Position numbers and translations under genes: made by a program. Source: RFSX01 sp965248155 (GTDB lineage: Bacteria; Bacteroidota; Bacteroidia; Chitinophagales; Saprospiraceae). Taken from it: DNA of 64,000 nucleotides. The notes beneath the pieces were generated by a model, which made no database searches, had not been told where the DNA came from, and was given only the letters and a program-made list of their open reading frames with translations. The stretch spans positions 992,001 through 1,056,000 of the forward strand of contig CBDFIO010000002.1 of assembly GCA_965248155.1 (NCBI GenBank), given 5' to 3'. Positions 26,994-36,135 of the stretch are shown piece after piece (position 1 is the stretch's first letter; every line of letters starts with the position of its first letter).

Positions 26994-28604
26994 TTATTTA
27001 TCTTTTGATCGTTCATATCGACGTTTCATAGTAGTTACACTGATTTTTGGTCCCGGTGCGTCCCCCATAAGTATTGTTTTGGGATTAAGAGATTTAGTGT
27101 CCGAATAATTTTTAGCTATCCATGGAGATAATGAAACTAGAATGGAACAAACAAACAAAAATGAAAACACACACTTTTGAATTGTAGAATTCCTATGGAA
27201 ATAAAAGCTGATGGCAATAAATAAAAGTCCCAATACCGCTAGAGCTATTCTTAATATATTCACATTATAATGATAAGATCTTAATCCACTTATTTCATCT
27301 ACTCCTCCAAATAGAAAAATTGAAACTGTAAGAAAAATTACTGCCGTTATTGCATATTTATTCTTGTGGTCCCACCATATAAGAAAGAGTAAGACAACAA
27401 GGAGAAACATATTTATCATTTTAATCCCCATTCCAAAGCCTACAAGTAAGCCTAGCAACAATGCCATAGGTAACGAACTCTTGATTCTTTGTTTGAGATC
27501 AAGTTCTTTTTCTCTTAGCTTTAAAAGTTTTGGTAAAAATTCAAATAAATAGTATACAGCCAATATTTGATAATAGAGCATCCAATAATCTGATTTCAAT
27601 TCAACGAACATTTGATTAACTAAAGCAGGCGTAACCAAAATTATAGCTAGCAAAAACATGCATTTGTTCTTGTCAAAATTGAGTTTTTTAACTCCAATTC
27701 TGTAAAACATTAGTGTTGATAGTACTATGCCGAAAAATGAAAGACTTAAGGCTAATTCGATCTGATCAAAGAAGATTAATCCAATTCCACAAATCAGGGA
27801 TCCGTTATATGGAGGATATCCGGCAATAAGATAGCCTTGTTTCGCAATGAGATTTGAAATATTAATATAATAATTCCTCGAGTCAAAGCCAGATGGGAAA
27901 CCGGTTTGAACCGACACAAAATTGATCAACAAGAATATGAAAATGATTACAGCTGCAGCATAACCTAAAAGAGAAAGATCTTTTTTCGGAATGGATTTTA
28001 AAAAGAAATCTATTACACTCTTAAAAAAGAACTTTATGTTCAAGACGCTCATTACTGCTAAGATGATAAGAATGCAATACGAATTTAGAAATCCGAATAT
28101 GCCGGCTATAAACATAAAACAGACAAAAACAATTAAGCCCAACCCAATATCAAGTAGATAATCTGTTTTAAAATAATTATTGAAATACTTAATATTTATT
28201 GCTCTACCTGTGCTCCTGCATATCAAGACCAGGAATGCTATTTGAATCGCTGAAAGCAATGTAGTTCCTAAAAACAAAAAATAGTCAGAAGAATTACTTC
28301 TAAAATTGACCAAATCTTTGTTAGATACAATAATCAGATATACTACAATACTTCCTAAAGCAAATAAACTCAATCCATTAATAGGAATTCTAAGCGCTTT
28401 AGGTGCAAGTTTTTCCCAAGCCAATAACACAGCTGAAAAAACAAAAAGTTGGATAAATAAACCAGTGAAACGAAAATATTGAAATGCATAATTATAGGCA
28501 GGATGTTTATTCACATAATCAATTCCAATAAGGAATATCCACAGAATCGCAAATACAATTACAAATCCTGTAATCAGTTGCTCTTTTAATGCTTTAACGA
28601 TCAA
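26994..28604 (-). CDS. Polytopic GT-C-like membrane protein
   Basis: A 536-residue protein with about twelve hydrophobic helices. After the sixth or so helix, a loop reads SGFDSRNYYINISNLIAKQG, placing an acidic residue in the position that GT-C glycosyltransferases use for catalysis with lipid-phosphate sugars. The chain ends in an extracytoplasmic-looking tail (GDAPGPKISVTTMKRRYERS, then KDK). No family is certain. With the downstream GT2 (24885) it would form a set in which GT2 makes a polyprenyl-phosphate sugar and this protein transfers it outside the inner membrane. The acceptor is unknown. Confidence 0.6.
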   Translation of the reverse strand: MIVKALKEQLITGFVIVFAILWIFLIGIDYVNKHPAYNYAFQYFRFTGLFIQLFVFSAVLLAWEKLAPKALRIPINGLSLFALGSIVVYLIIVSNKDLVNFRSNSSDYFLFLGTTLLSAIQIAFLVLICRSTGRAINIKYFNNYFKTDYLLDIGLGLIVFVCFMFIAGIFGFLNSYCILIILAVMSVLNIKFFFKSVIDFFLKSIPKKDLSLLGYAAAVIIFIFLLINFVSVQTGFPSGFDSRNYYINISNLIAKQGYLIAGYPPYNGSLICGIGLIFFDQIELALSLSFFGIVLSTLMFYRIGVKKLNFDKNKCMFLLAIILVTPALVNQMFVELKSDYWMLYYQILAVYYLFEFLPKLLKLREKELDLKQRIKSSLPMALLLGLLVGFGMGIKMINMFLLVVLLFLIWWDHKNKYAITAVIFLTVSIFLFGGVDEISGLRSYHYNVNILRIALAVLGLLFIAISFYFHRNSTIQKCVFSFLFVCSILVSLSPWIAKNYSDTKSLNPKTILMGDAPGPKISVTTMKRRYERSKDK

Positions 28605-28765
28605 AGTTTTTAAACTGAGTTTTAGGTTAATTAAACATATGCAAATTAAGTTTAATATTTAATACAAATACATATTTGCAGAATTATATTAAATACTTTG
28701 TGATATGTAATTTCTAATAACTTATCTTAATAGACTTAATTTAATTAAAAATAGAGATAAAGGAT

Positions 28766-29860
28766 TTGAAAAAATTCAAATTATGCATACTTGCTGATCC
28801 TTTAGATTCACAAAACGCCGGAATTTTCAGGGCAACGTATGGAATAGTTCAAGCTTTGCATCGTCATCTGAGCGATATTGATGTGATACTGATACGAAGG
28901 AAGGATGATGGCCAGTTTTCCAGATTTACTACCTACTGCTATCCTAAGTTAGATTGGGTGCCGGGATACAGACTTTTAAAATATTTTGTAATTAATCCAT
29001 TTCTTGCAAGAAAGTATAAAGTCGATTTTGTTTTCGAACCCGCCCATTTTGGTCCATTCAATTTACCGACTCGAATAAAGAGAATAACATTTATCCACGA
29101 TCTGACGCCAATAATTTATCCTCAATATCATAACTTTTGGAGTAGCGCATTACAAAAATTATTACTACCTCGCATACTCAGGAAAAGTCATTTGGTGTTG
29201 GCTAATTCAGAAAGCACAAAAAGAGACTTAGAGCGGATATATCCATTTACAAAAGATAAGATTCAAAAAATTGATTTTGGAGTCCCTGAGTTTTCACTAG
29301 GAAAATTAGATGGAAATGAAGAATCTACTTTGTCCACTAAACCGATTTTTTTATTTGTTGGAACCATCGAACCTAGAAAAAATCTTGAAACACTATTAGA
29401 AGCCTTTCGCATTTATAAAGAATCTGAACAAGATGATTCTGAACTCTTAATTATCGGTAAGAATGGTTGGAAATCAGATAACTTTTTTTCGAAACTTGAT
29501 CGTCACTCTTACAAAGAAGATATTAAGCAACTTGGTTTTGTATCAGACTTGGAATTAAAAAAATATTATTCAGAATGCAAATTTTTTATATATCCGTCAT
29601 TCTACGAAGGCTTTGGTTTTCCGGTTTTAGAAGCGCTTCTACATGGTGCTTCCTGTATTATCGCAAATAATTCCAGTTTGAGCGAATTTCAATCAAAAAG
29701 TATAATATTTTTTGATACTGAAAATCCAGCTGATTTGGCACAAAAAATGAAAGAATTTCCTTTAAATCCTTCTCTTATTGAAATCGATGATCTTAAAGCC
29801 CAATATAGCTGGGAAAAATTCACTAAAACGTTCAAAGGAGCGTTATTATACTTGAAATAA
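28766..29860 (+). CDS. GT4 glycosyltransferase
   Basis: A 364-residue GT-B-fold transferase of the family-4 class. The N-terminal part (KLCILADPLDSQNAGIFRAT) has the acceptor-side loop of these enzymes, and the C-terminal half has the donor-site signatures FLFVGTIEPRKNLETLLEAF and YPSFYEGFGFPVLEALLHGA, the latter with the E-x7-E type motif. The start is a TTG at 28766 with an AAAGGA ribosome site; no ATG fits better. It heads the plus-strand surface-polysaccharide locus. The sugar donated is not deducible, though GDP-fucose or GDP-mannose are made by neighbours. Confidence 0.87.
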   Translation: MKKFKLCILADPLDSQNAGIFRATYGIVQALHRHLSDIDVILIRRKDDGQFSRFTTYCYPKLDWVPGYRLLKYFVINPFLARKYKVDFVFEPAHFGPFNLPTRIKRITFIHDLTPIIYPQYHNFWSSALQKLLLPRILRKSHLVLANSESTKRDLERIYPFTKDKIQKIDFGVPEFSLGKLDGNEESTLSTKPIFLFVGTIEPRKNLETLLEAFRIYKESEQDDSELLIIGKNGWKSDNFFSKLDRHSYKEDIKQLGFVSDLELKKYYSECKFFIYPSFYEGFGFPVLEALLHGASCIIANNSSLSEFQSKSIIFFDTENPADLAQKMKEFPLNPSLIEIDDLKAQYSWEKFTKTFKGALLYLK

Positions 29861-29884
29861 ATGTTTAATTTGTCAAGAATAACG

Positions 29885-29892
29885 TACCTTTG
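29885..29892 (+). promoter_or_regulatory. Promoter -7 box of the polysaccharide export operon
   Basis: TACCTTTG fits TAnnTTTG and lies 88 bases before the ATG of the ABC permease gene, giving a leader of about 80 bases. The genes from 29981 to 33571 follow with gaps of 0-3 bases, so this is the likely operon promoter. The -33 part is weak. Confidence 0.5.
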
Positions 29893-29980
29893 CATTGATT
29901 TTTTAACCCTTAATTTTAAATCATTTCTTACTTTCTCAAAACAGAGAACAAGCGCTAAATCTTTATCGAAATAACATTGC

Positions 29981-30778
29981 ATGATTAATACTTTGCTTAG
30001 TCCTCTTGTTAAATTAATTCCTCAGAATAATAGGATTCAGAGGATATGGAAGTTATCTCAGGTAGATTACAAAAAGCGCTTTTATAATAGTCAGTGGGGA
30101 GTACTGTGGTCACTATTTAATCCGCTGGCCAGATTGCTGATTTATTACCTTGTTTTTCAATTTCTTATTCCACAAAACATTGAAAATTATGCACTCTATC
30201 TATTCTCGGGGATATTAATATGGATGTTTTTTTCTGAATGTACCAGAAGAGGATTTAGAGTTTTCATAAGTAAAAAATATCTAATAGAAAGTATCCAATT
30301 TAATTGGCTTGATCTTTTTTATTCATTGGCGCTGGGTGTTTTTTGGGGATTCGTATTTAATTTTCTAGCCTATTTTCTATTAAGCTATACTATTGGAGTC
30401 GATATTACCTTAAATTATCTCTATTTCCCATTCTATATTTTAAACATCTTTGTCCTCACTCTAGCTGTCACGATCATATTAGCTATTCTCAGTCTTTATG
30501 TTGTTGATATCATTCATATATGGGATTTGGTTCTTTTGGCAGGATTTTGGTCAGCTCCCATATTATTCAGAGGAGAAACAATACTTGAGAAATTTCCCCT
30601 TCTTGCTTTTATACATCCGTTTACTGGTTTAATAATTAATGTTAGAAAATCGATTTTATATAATGAAGCTCCAGACATGTTTTTCCTCATTTATAACTTT
30701 GTTTTGTCATTTTCATTATTAATTTTTAGTTTGTTTTTATTTAAGAAATTATCAAGACGCGTTTTAGAAAGAATTTGA
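29981..30778 (+). CDS. Polysaccharide ABC transporter permease (Wzm/KpsM type)
   Basis: The 265-residue protein belongs to the ABC-2 class: a soluble N-terminus of about 35 residues with RIWKLSQVDYKKRFYNSQWG, the entry motif of polysaccharide exporters, then six membrane helices, for example LLIYYLVFQFLI and VLTLAVTIILAILSLYVVDI. Two copies with two ATPases would form a channel exporting a completed chain across the inner membrane. The ATPase gene starts one base after its stop. Confidence 0.88.
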   Translation: MINTLLSPLVKLIPQNNRIQRIWKLSQVDYKKRFYNSQWGVLWSLFNPLARLLIYYLVFQFLIPQNIENYALYLFSGILIWMFFSECTRRGFRVFISKKYLIESIQFNWLDLFYSLALGVFWGFVFNFLAYFLLSYTIGVDITLNYLYFPFYILNIFVLTLAVTIILAILSLYVVDIIHIWDLVLLAGFWSAPILFRGETILEKFPLLAFIHPFTGLIINVRKSILYNEAPDMFFLIYNFVLSFSLLIFSLFLFKKLSRRVLERI

Positions 30779-30779
30779 G

Positions 30780-31520
30780 ATGAACGAAAAAGAATATACC
30801 GTGTTAGTTAGTCAAGTCTCAAAGACTTTTAAGATTAGAAAAAGTGCAGGAGAAGATAAACAACCTTCATTTTTTAATAAATTCAAGCGTACCGAACTCA
30901 AGGCACTTGATAATATAAATTTTAAGATTAAACAAGGAGAAATCCTGGGAATAATTGGAAGAAATGGATCTGGTAAATCAACCTTGCTCAATCTGATAAT
31001 GGGTGCCATGATTCCAGATAAAGGGGGTAAAATTGAAGTTAATGGAAAGATTCTAAAATTATCCTTAGGAATGGGATTTGACCAAAATCTTTCTGCAAGG
31101 GATAATATATATGTAAATGGAGCAATTTTAGGCCTGAGTTTCAAAGAAATAGGTATGAAATTTAAAAATATTGTTTCCTTTGCAGAAATAAATAAATTCA
31201 TTGATGTTCCGGTTAAGAAATTCTCAAAAGGGATGAAAGCAAAACTGGGATTTTCAATAGCTATCCATTCAGAAGCTGATGTATATTTGTTTGATGAATT
31301 CTTTGGAGGAGTCGGTGATGAAGTGTTCAAAAAAAAGAGTGGTAAAGTATTCTTAGACAAGTTTTTTAATAATAAAACAGTCATTATGGTTAGCCACAGG
31401 TTGGGGTTTATAAACCAGGTATGTGATACAGCTTTATTGCTTATCAATGGCCAACAAGTAGATTATGGAGATCCAAAAGACGTTATTAATAAATATAAAG
31501 AAATCATAGAAACAAAATAA
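30780..31520 (+). CDS. Polysaccharide ABC transporter ATP-binding protein (Wzt/KpsT type)
   Basis: The 246-residue ATPase has Walker A GRNGSGKST at 60-68, the signature FSKGMKAKLGFSIAI near 148-162, Walker B VYLFDE at 168-173 and the H-loop VSHR at 204-207. It ends after the ATPase domain. The C-terminal carbohydrate-recognition domain of O-antigen Wzt proteins (about 400 residues) is absent, which is the capsule-type KpsT arrangement and implies no cap recognition by this subunit. The residues between the start and Walker A include an N-terminal insert (KSAGEDKQPSFFNKFKRTEL) usual in this subfamily. Confidence 0.9.
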   Translation: MNEKEYTVLVSQVSKTFKIRKSAGEDKQPSFFNKFKRTELKALDNINFKIKQGEILGIIGRNGSGKSTLLNLIMGAMIPDKGGKIEVNGKILKLSLGMGFDQNLSARDNIYVNGAILGLSFKEIGMKFKNIVSFAEINKFIDVPVKKFSKGMKAKLGFSIAIHSEADVYLFDEFFGGVGDEVFKKKSGKVFLDKFFNNKTVIMVSHRLGFINQVCDTALLLINGQQVDYGDPKDVINKYKEIIETK

Positions 31521-31522
31521 CA

Positions 31523-32638
31523 ATGAAAGTAGCCCTTATTACAGGAGTAACAGGACAAGATGGAGCTTATTTAGCTGAATTTTTGTTAGAAAAAGGATAT
31601 ATCGTCCATGGTATTAAAAGAAGAAGTTCATCATTCAATACTTCCAGAATTGATCACTTATATGTTGATCCTCATAAAGAGAATGTAAGATTTTTTCTTC
31701 ACTATGGTGATTTGACTGATTCAATGAACATCACAAGAATAATCCAGGAAGTTCAACCTGATGAAATATATAATCTAGGTGCACAATCACATGTAAAAGT
31801 AAGTTTTGAAACTCCGGAATATACTGCAAACTCTGATGCAGTTGGAGCTTTAAGATTATTGGAAGCTATAAGGTTGTTAGGTCTCGAAAATAAAACCAGG
31901 TTTTATCAGGCTTCTACTTCTGAATTATTTGGCTTAGTACAAGAAGTACCACAAAAAGAAACCACTCCTTTCTATCCTCGTTCTCCATATGCTGCAGCAA
32001 AACTTTATGCTTATTGGATAACGATTAATTATAGAGAAGCCTACAATATGTATGCTTGTAATGGAATTCTTTTCAATCATGAAAGTCCATTAAGAGGTGA
32101 AACATTTGTAACCAGAAAAATTACACGTGCTGCAGTTAAGATTGCATTGGGGCTTCAAGACACAGTATACCTGGGGAATATGAATGCAAAACGAGATTGG
32201 GGCCATGCAAAAGACTATATCAAAGCAATGTGGTTGATGTTACAACAAGACACAGCTGATGATTTTGTTATTGCAACCGGCGAAACAACCACTGTTCGGG
32301 ATTTTGTAAAATTTGCCTTTAAGGAATTAGGTGTAAAGGTTGAATTTAATGGCGAAGGAGTAGATGAAGTAGGTGTAGTAGTTGAAAATAATAGCGATTT
32401 TTCCGGTGTTGAAATTGGACAAGTAGTTGTGAAAGTCGATCCTAAATATTTCAGACCAACAGAAGTAGAACTTTTAATCGGTGATCCTTCTAAAGCCAAA
32501 GAAAAATTAGGCTGGGAATCAGAATATAATCTTGAAGGCTTAGTAAAAGATATGATTCAGAGTGATCTTGAATTAATTAAGAGAACTATGGTTTTAAAAG
32601 ATGCAGGATTTGATGTCACAACACAACATGATGACTAA
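31523..32638 (+). CDS. gmd: GDP-mannose 4,6-dehydratase
   Basis: Gmd converts GDP-D-mannose to GDP-4-keto-6-deoxymannose, the first step to GDP-L-fucose. The 371-residue SDR enzyme has the NADP loop GVTGQDGAYLAEFLLEKGY at residues 7-25, the family's GIKRRSSSFNTSRIDHLY, the catalytic Ser/Thr in QASTSELFG, and YxxxK in PRSPYAAAKLYAYW. Length and order are normal. It is two bases after the ABC ATPase and its stop abuts the start of fcl, so all are one operon. Confidence 0.96.
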   Translation: MKVALITGVTGQDGAYLAEFLLEKGYIVHGIKRRSSSFNTSRIDHLYVDPHKENVRFFLHYGDLTDSMNITRIIQEVQPDEIYNLGAQSHVKVSFETPEYTANSDAVGALRLLEAIRLLGLENKTRFYQASTSELFGLVQEVPQKETTPFYPRSPYAAAKLYAYWITINYREAYNMYACNGILFNHESPLRGETFVTRKITRAAVKIALGLQDTVYLGNMNAKRDWGHAKDYIKAMWLMLQQDTADDFVIATGETTTVRDFVKFAFKELGVKVEFNGEGVDEVGVVVENNSDFSGVEIGQVVVKVDPKYFRPTEVELLIGDPSKAKEKLGWESEYNLEGLVKDMIQSDLELIKRTMVLKDAGFDVTTQHDD

Positions 32639-33571
32639 ATGAATACAGAAGCTAAAATATATATTGCCGGTCACCGCGGAATGGTCGGTTCTGCTATTAA
32701 AAGAAGATTGGAAAGCCAAGGCTATACCAACATTATCGTATCACGATCTTCAGAATTAGATCTTCGAAGACAGGCAGATGTCGAAAAATACTTTGAAGAG
32801 CATAAGCCAGATTACGTATTTGTAGCTGCAGCAAGAGTTGGCGGAATTCATGCTAATAATGTATATAGGGCTGAGTTCATTTATGACAATTTGATGATCC
32901 AAAGCAACATTATTCATTCTTCACATCTAAGTGGTGTGAAGAAACTATTGTTCCTGGGTTCGTCATGTATTTATCCAAAATTCGCCAAGCAACCCATGGA
33001 TGAGGGTCAACTACTCGCTGGAAAATTAGAACCTACTAATGAACCATATGCTATAGCAAAGATCGCTGGTATTAAAATGTGTCAAGCCTACAAAGCCCAA
33101 TATGGAAGTAATTTCATTTCTGCGATGCCTACCAATCTATATGGCCCTAATGACAATTATGACCTCCAAAATTCTCATGTTCTTCCCGCCCTATTAAGAA
33201 AAATGCATATTTCTAAAAAAGAAAATGCTGAGTCAGTGATTATGTGGGGTACTGGAGAAATTAAGCGTGAATTTCTTCATGTTGATGACCTGGCTGATGC
33301 TTGTTTGTTTTTGATGAACAACTATGATGGCCTGGAAATTGTGAATATCGGAACCGGGACTGATGTAACAATAAAAGAATTAGCTATTAATATAAAAGAA
33401 ATTGTAGGATTTGAAGGGAGGATTGACCACGACTATGACAAACCAGATGGTACTCCAAGAAAATTATTGGATGTTAGTAAATTATCCAACTTAGGGTGGT
33501 CTTCGAAAATTAATCTCAAAGACGGTATAAATAGTGTCTATAATTCTTTGGAAAATTATGAATGGTATTAA
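32639..33571 (+). CDS. fcl: GDP-L-fucose synthase
   Basis: Fcl epimerises and reduces the Gmd product to GDP-L-fucose with NADPH. The 310-residue protein has the dinucleotide loop AGHRGMVGSAIKRRL at about 10-24, LGSSCIYPKFAKQPMDEGQL with the active-site Ser-Cys pair, and the catalytic Tyr-Lys in EPYAIAKIAGIKMC. The start ATG follows the gmd stop directly. Together the two enzymes imply that the exported glycan contains L-fucose or a derivative. Confidence 0.95.
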   Translation: MNTEAKIYIAGHRGMVGSAIKRRLESQGYTNIIVSRSSELDLRRQADVEKYFEEHKPDYVFVAAARVGGIHANNVYRAEFIYDNLMIQSNIIHSSHLSGVKKLLFLGSSCIYPKFAKQPMDEGQLLAGKLEPTNEPYAIAKIAGIKMCQAYKAQYGSNFISAMPTNLYGPNDNYDLQNSHVLPALLRKMHISKKENAESVIMWGTGEIKREFLHVDDLADACLFLMNNYDGLEIVNIGTGTDVTIKELAINIKEIVGFEGRIDHDYDKPDGTPRKLLDVSKLSNLGWSSKINLKDGINSVYNSLENYEWY

Positions 33572-33590
33572 TCCACTAATTCCTTTTTAA

Positions 33591-34022
33591 ATGGTAAAAA
33601 AGAAAACAGATAATACTGAAGCTATCCTCTCTGAATCTAAAGGCAAAGATCTTGAGCAATTAATGCTTGAAAAAGAATTAAAAATTCAGGAGCAAAATAA
33701 TCTTATTAAAGATTTAAACAAAGAAATAAAAGAAACACAAAAAGGATTAAAGGATAAAGAATCCGTTATCCAAAATCTGAATAATATTGTTCAAAACCAA
33801 AATGAAAATCTGAAAGAGAAATGGGATCAGCTCAATTCAAATCATAAGAATCTCGATGACCTCACATCTGATTTAATTGCTAAAGAAAAGGTCATTAGTG
33901 AGCTATCAACATATCAGAAACAACTTTCAAATTCTCTCTCTTGGAGAATAGGATGGCGTACGACAAGAGTAATGTTTTTCTTTATGAAGTGGATTCCAGG
34001 AATGAAGAATCGCCTTCAATAA
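33591..34022 (+). CDS. Coiled-coil protein with short C-terminal hydrophobic segment
   Basis: A 143-residue protein of unknown function. Residues 10-115 are charged with heptad-like spacing (LEQLMLEKELKIQEQNNLIK and similar) and must form a long coiled coil. The tail SWRIGWRTTRVMFFFMKWIP is aromatic and basic. Tails with the SxSWRxTxP-like pattern are common on coiled coils attached to glycosyltransferases in polysaccharide clusters, so a scaffold or chain-length role is plausible. It is between fcl and the 690-residue protein with gaps of 19 and 9 bases. Confidence 0.65.
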   Translation: MVKKKTDNTEAILSESKGKDLEQLMLEKELKIQEQNNLIKDLNKEIKETQKGLKDKESVIQNLNNIVQNQNENLKEKWDQLNSNHKNLDDLTSDLIAKEKVISELSTYQKQLSNSLSWRIGWRTTRVMFFFMKWIPGMKNRLQ

Positions 34023-34031
34023 AACTATTGA

Positions 34032-36104
34032 ATGAATACATTAGTCATATTTAGTGAAAATTATAATTGGGACCGATTTCAGCCTAAGCTGTTCAAGTCG
34101 TTCGACTCTTTAGCTATTCATCCCGACTTTCAAGTCATTAAGAATCTCAAATGGTACCCTGACTATATCAATATTATTGATTATAAAAAAGCAATACCAT
34201 TTGACCTACTTTATTTCAAAATTAAAAAAGGCTTTATCAATAAAATATTGATAAACGCTGATTTAGATAAGTTTACCAATCTTGAAAAAGATAATTATAT
34301 CGTCTATAAATCACAATTTTTAGCGACTAATGATTCCACGAAAATTAAGAAAGAACAAATAATCGAAAGTGAATTTTTCAAATCCTTTTCTTATTCTAAA
34401 ATTGGCAATCTGTCTTTCTCAATAAGATATGCTTGTTTTTTAGGATACAAAAGAATAATCCTCAAGGGTGTTTTTAGAGAGCATATTTTTGAAGTTGTTA
34501 ATACGATTAGAGATCTAGATAATCTGGGATATGAAATAGAGGTCCTTAATGGTGATCTTAAATCAAGGGACCTCTTCGACAATGTACTTCCTTATACGAA
34601 TCTTGACTTACAAAAAAAGAGACGTATTCTTAACGCGATAGCTGTCCCAACCATAGAAAAGGAATTGCCTTTAATTCTTTACAATTTCAAACATTGGGAT
34701 AAGCCGGAATTTTTACCATATATCAATTTCCCAAAACAACCTAATGTAGATCTGGTTTTCTTTTATGGTCAGCAAAAGAATGAAGATATTGAACAGGAAA
34801 TATATAAGGCTTTCCATGAAACAAAATATGTCAAACACTGCATTAGAAATGTTCGATTCAAATATGCAAATCTGACCGATAAGGAAAATATCTATTCTCA
34901 ATCTTATATAGACGACCCTGTATCGGTTCATTTCAAAAAAAGCCCTGAAGGAGGTTATAAAGTTGGACCGAATAATGTTTTTTACTACATGATAGAAAAT
35001 ATGTCGGAATACGACTATATCTTTCAAATGGAGACAGACTGTATTGCCATCAGAAAAAACTGGTTGTGGAAGATGCAGAATCTTGTAGAAAACTACCCTC
35101 ATGATTTCTGGCTAATGGGGAGTATCTATCGGGGCTTGTCTGAACTGGATCCTGTATTTAAAACACATATTAACGGGAACGCATTTTACGCTACTGGTGA
35201 TAAATCGTTTCAAGAATTTATGACAGATATTTTCAGGCCTTGGATGGATGAATATATTGCGACAAAAGACCCTCGAATAGCATTCGACATTGGACATCAA
35301 ATTTATTTAAACCAATCCGAAAATTGGCCTTTCGTACAATCGCATATTCAGAAATTTGTATATACTGAATACGTCCAAAATTTAGCTGGCCATCCTAAAT
35401 TTACAGGAGGTGATAGAAACAATATTCATGTATTAAAAGATTTATATCCCGACACATATCTTGTTCATGGTAAGATGGTCAGACTCGATCTTCCTGAAGA
35501 CAAATTAAAACAAGGCAAGTCTTCTGCAGAAGATAGTGAAGAAATTCAACAAAGTGCTCAGATTGTCATTGAAGGTGGAACATATTATAATGATCGAAAA
35601 AGCAAAATATCTAATCAATTGAATAATGTAGATGACTACTTATTATCTATTCAAATCAATTTTGATGATATACCTGCAGAGAAGGAACACAATATAATAA
35701 ACCTTGGATTCGTAAGAATAAGCGTCAAAAATGAAAAATTGCTTGCTATTTTCAGAAACAAAAAAAGAAAAAAATCAACTCTTGAGTTGATTGAACCTGA
35801 GAAGAAGCAATTAATTCACATGAGAACAAATAAGGCAAAGAATACGCTTTACATCTATATAAATGGATTATTGTATCACATAAAGTATATTGAAAACTTT
35901 AAAGCCAGTAAAGTTCATATTGGGAACTATGAGATTGAAAAGTCCTGGACTGGATCACTATCCGATATTATTATTAAGCAAGGCGTAGTTGAAATGAAAG
36001 ATAACTACCGCCTGAAAGAATTTAAGAGTAACGGCAATTTTGATACAATAAATATCGTTGAAAACTCAGAAGAATATTTAGAAAAAAAATCACTTATTAT
36101 ATAA
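34032..36104 (+). CDS. Large glycosyltransferase-like protein with C-terminal LamG-like domain
   Basis: A 690-residue protein without signal peptide that I cannot place in a named family. The middle (about residues 235-430) looks like a GT-A nucleotidyl-sugar region: NVDLVFFYGQQKNEDIEQEI, then YDYIFQMETDCIAIRKNWLW with the acidic METD at 333-336 in the place of a DxD motif, and THINGNAFYATGD. The N-terminal 200 residues have a sialyltransferase-like flavour (SFSYSKIGNLSFSIRYACFL, GYKRIILKGV). The last 170 residues (GGTYYNDRKSKISNQLNNVD onward, ending GSLSDIIIKQGVVEMK) read as a beta-sandwich of LamG type. Role inferred: a two-part glycan transferase acting on the locus's polysaccharide. Confidence 0.6.
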   Translation: MNTLVIFSENYNWDRFQPKLFKSFDSLAIHPDFQVIKNLKWYPDYINIIDYKKAIPFDLLYFKIKKGFINKILINADLDKFTNLEKDNYIVYKSQFLATNDSTKIKKEQIIESEFFKSFSYSKIGNLSFSIRYACFLGYKRIILKGVFREHIFEVVNTIRDLDNLGYEIEVLNGDLKSRDLFDNVLPYTNLDLQKKRRILNAIAVPTIEKELPLILYNFKHWDKPEFLPYINFPKQPNVDLVFFYGQQKNEDIEQEIYKAFHETKYVKHCIRNVRFKYANLTDKENIYSQSYIDDPVSVHFKKSPEGGYKVGPNNVFYYMIENMSEYDYIFQMETDCIAIRKNWLWKMQNLVENYPHDFWLMGSIYRGLSELDPVFKTHINGNAFYATGDKSFQEFMTDIFRPWMDEYIATKDPRIAFDIGHQIYLNQSENWPFVQSHIQKFVYTEYVQNLAGHPKFTGGDRNNIHVLKDLYPDTYLVHGKMVRLDLPEDKLKQGKSSAEDSEEIQQSAQIVIEGGTYYNDRKSKISNQLNNVDDYLLSIQINFDDIPAEKEHNIINLGFVRISVKNEKLLAIFRNKKRKKSTLELIEPEKKQLIHMRTNKAKNTLYIYINGLLYHIKYIENFKASKVHIGNYEIEKSWTGSLSDIIIKQGVVEMKDNYRLKEFKSNGNFDTINIVENSEEYLEKKSLII

Positions 36105-36135
36105 TTAATATTTTTGTCATATAAAGAATAAATAA

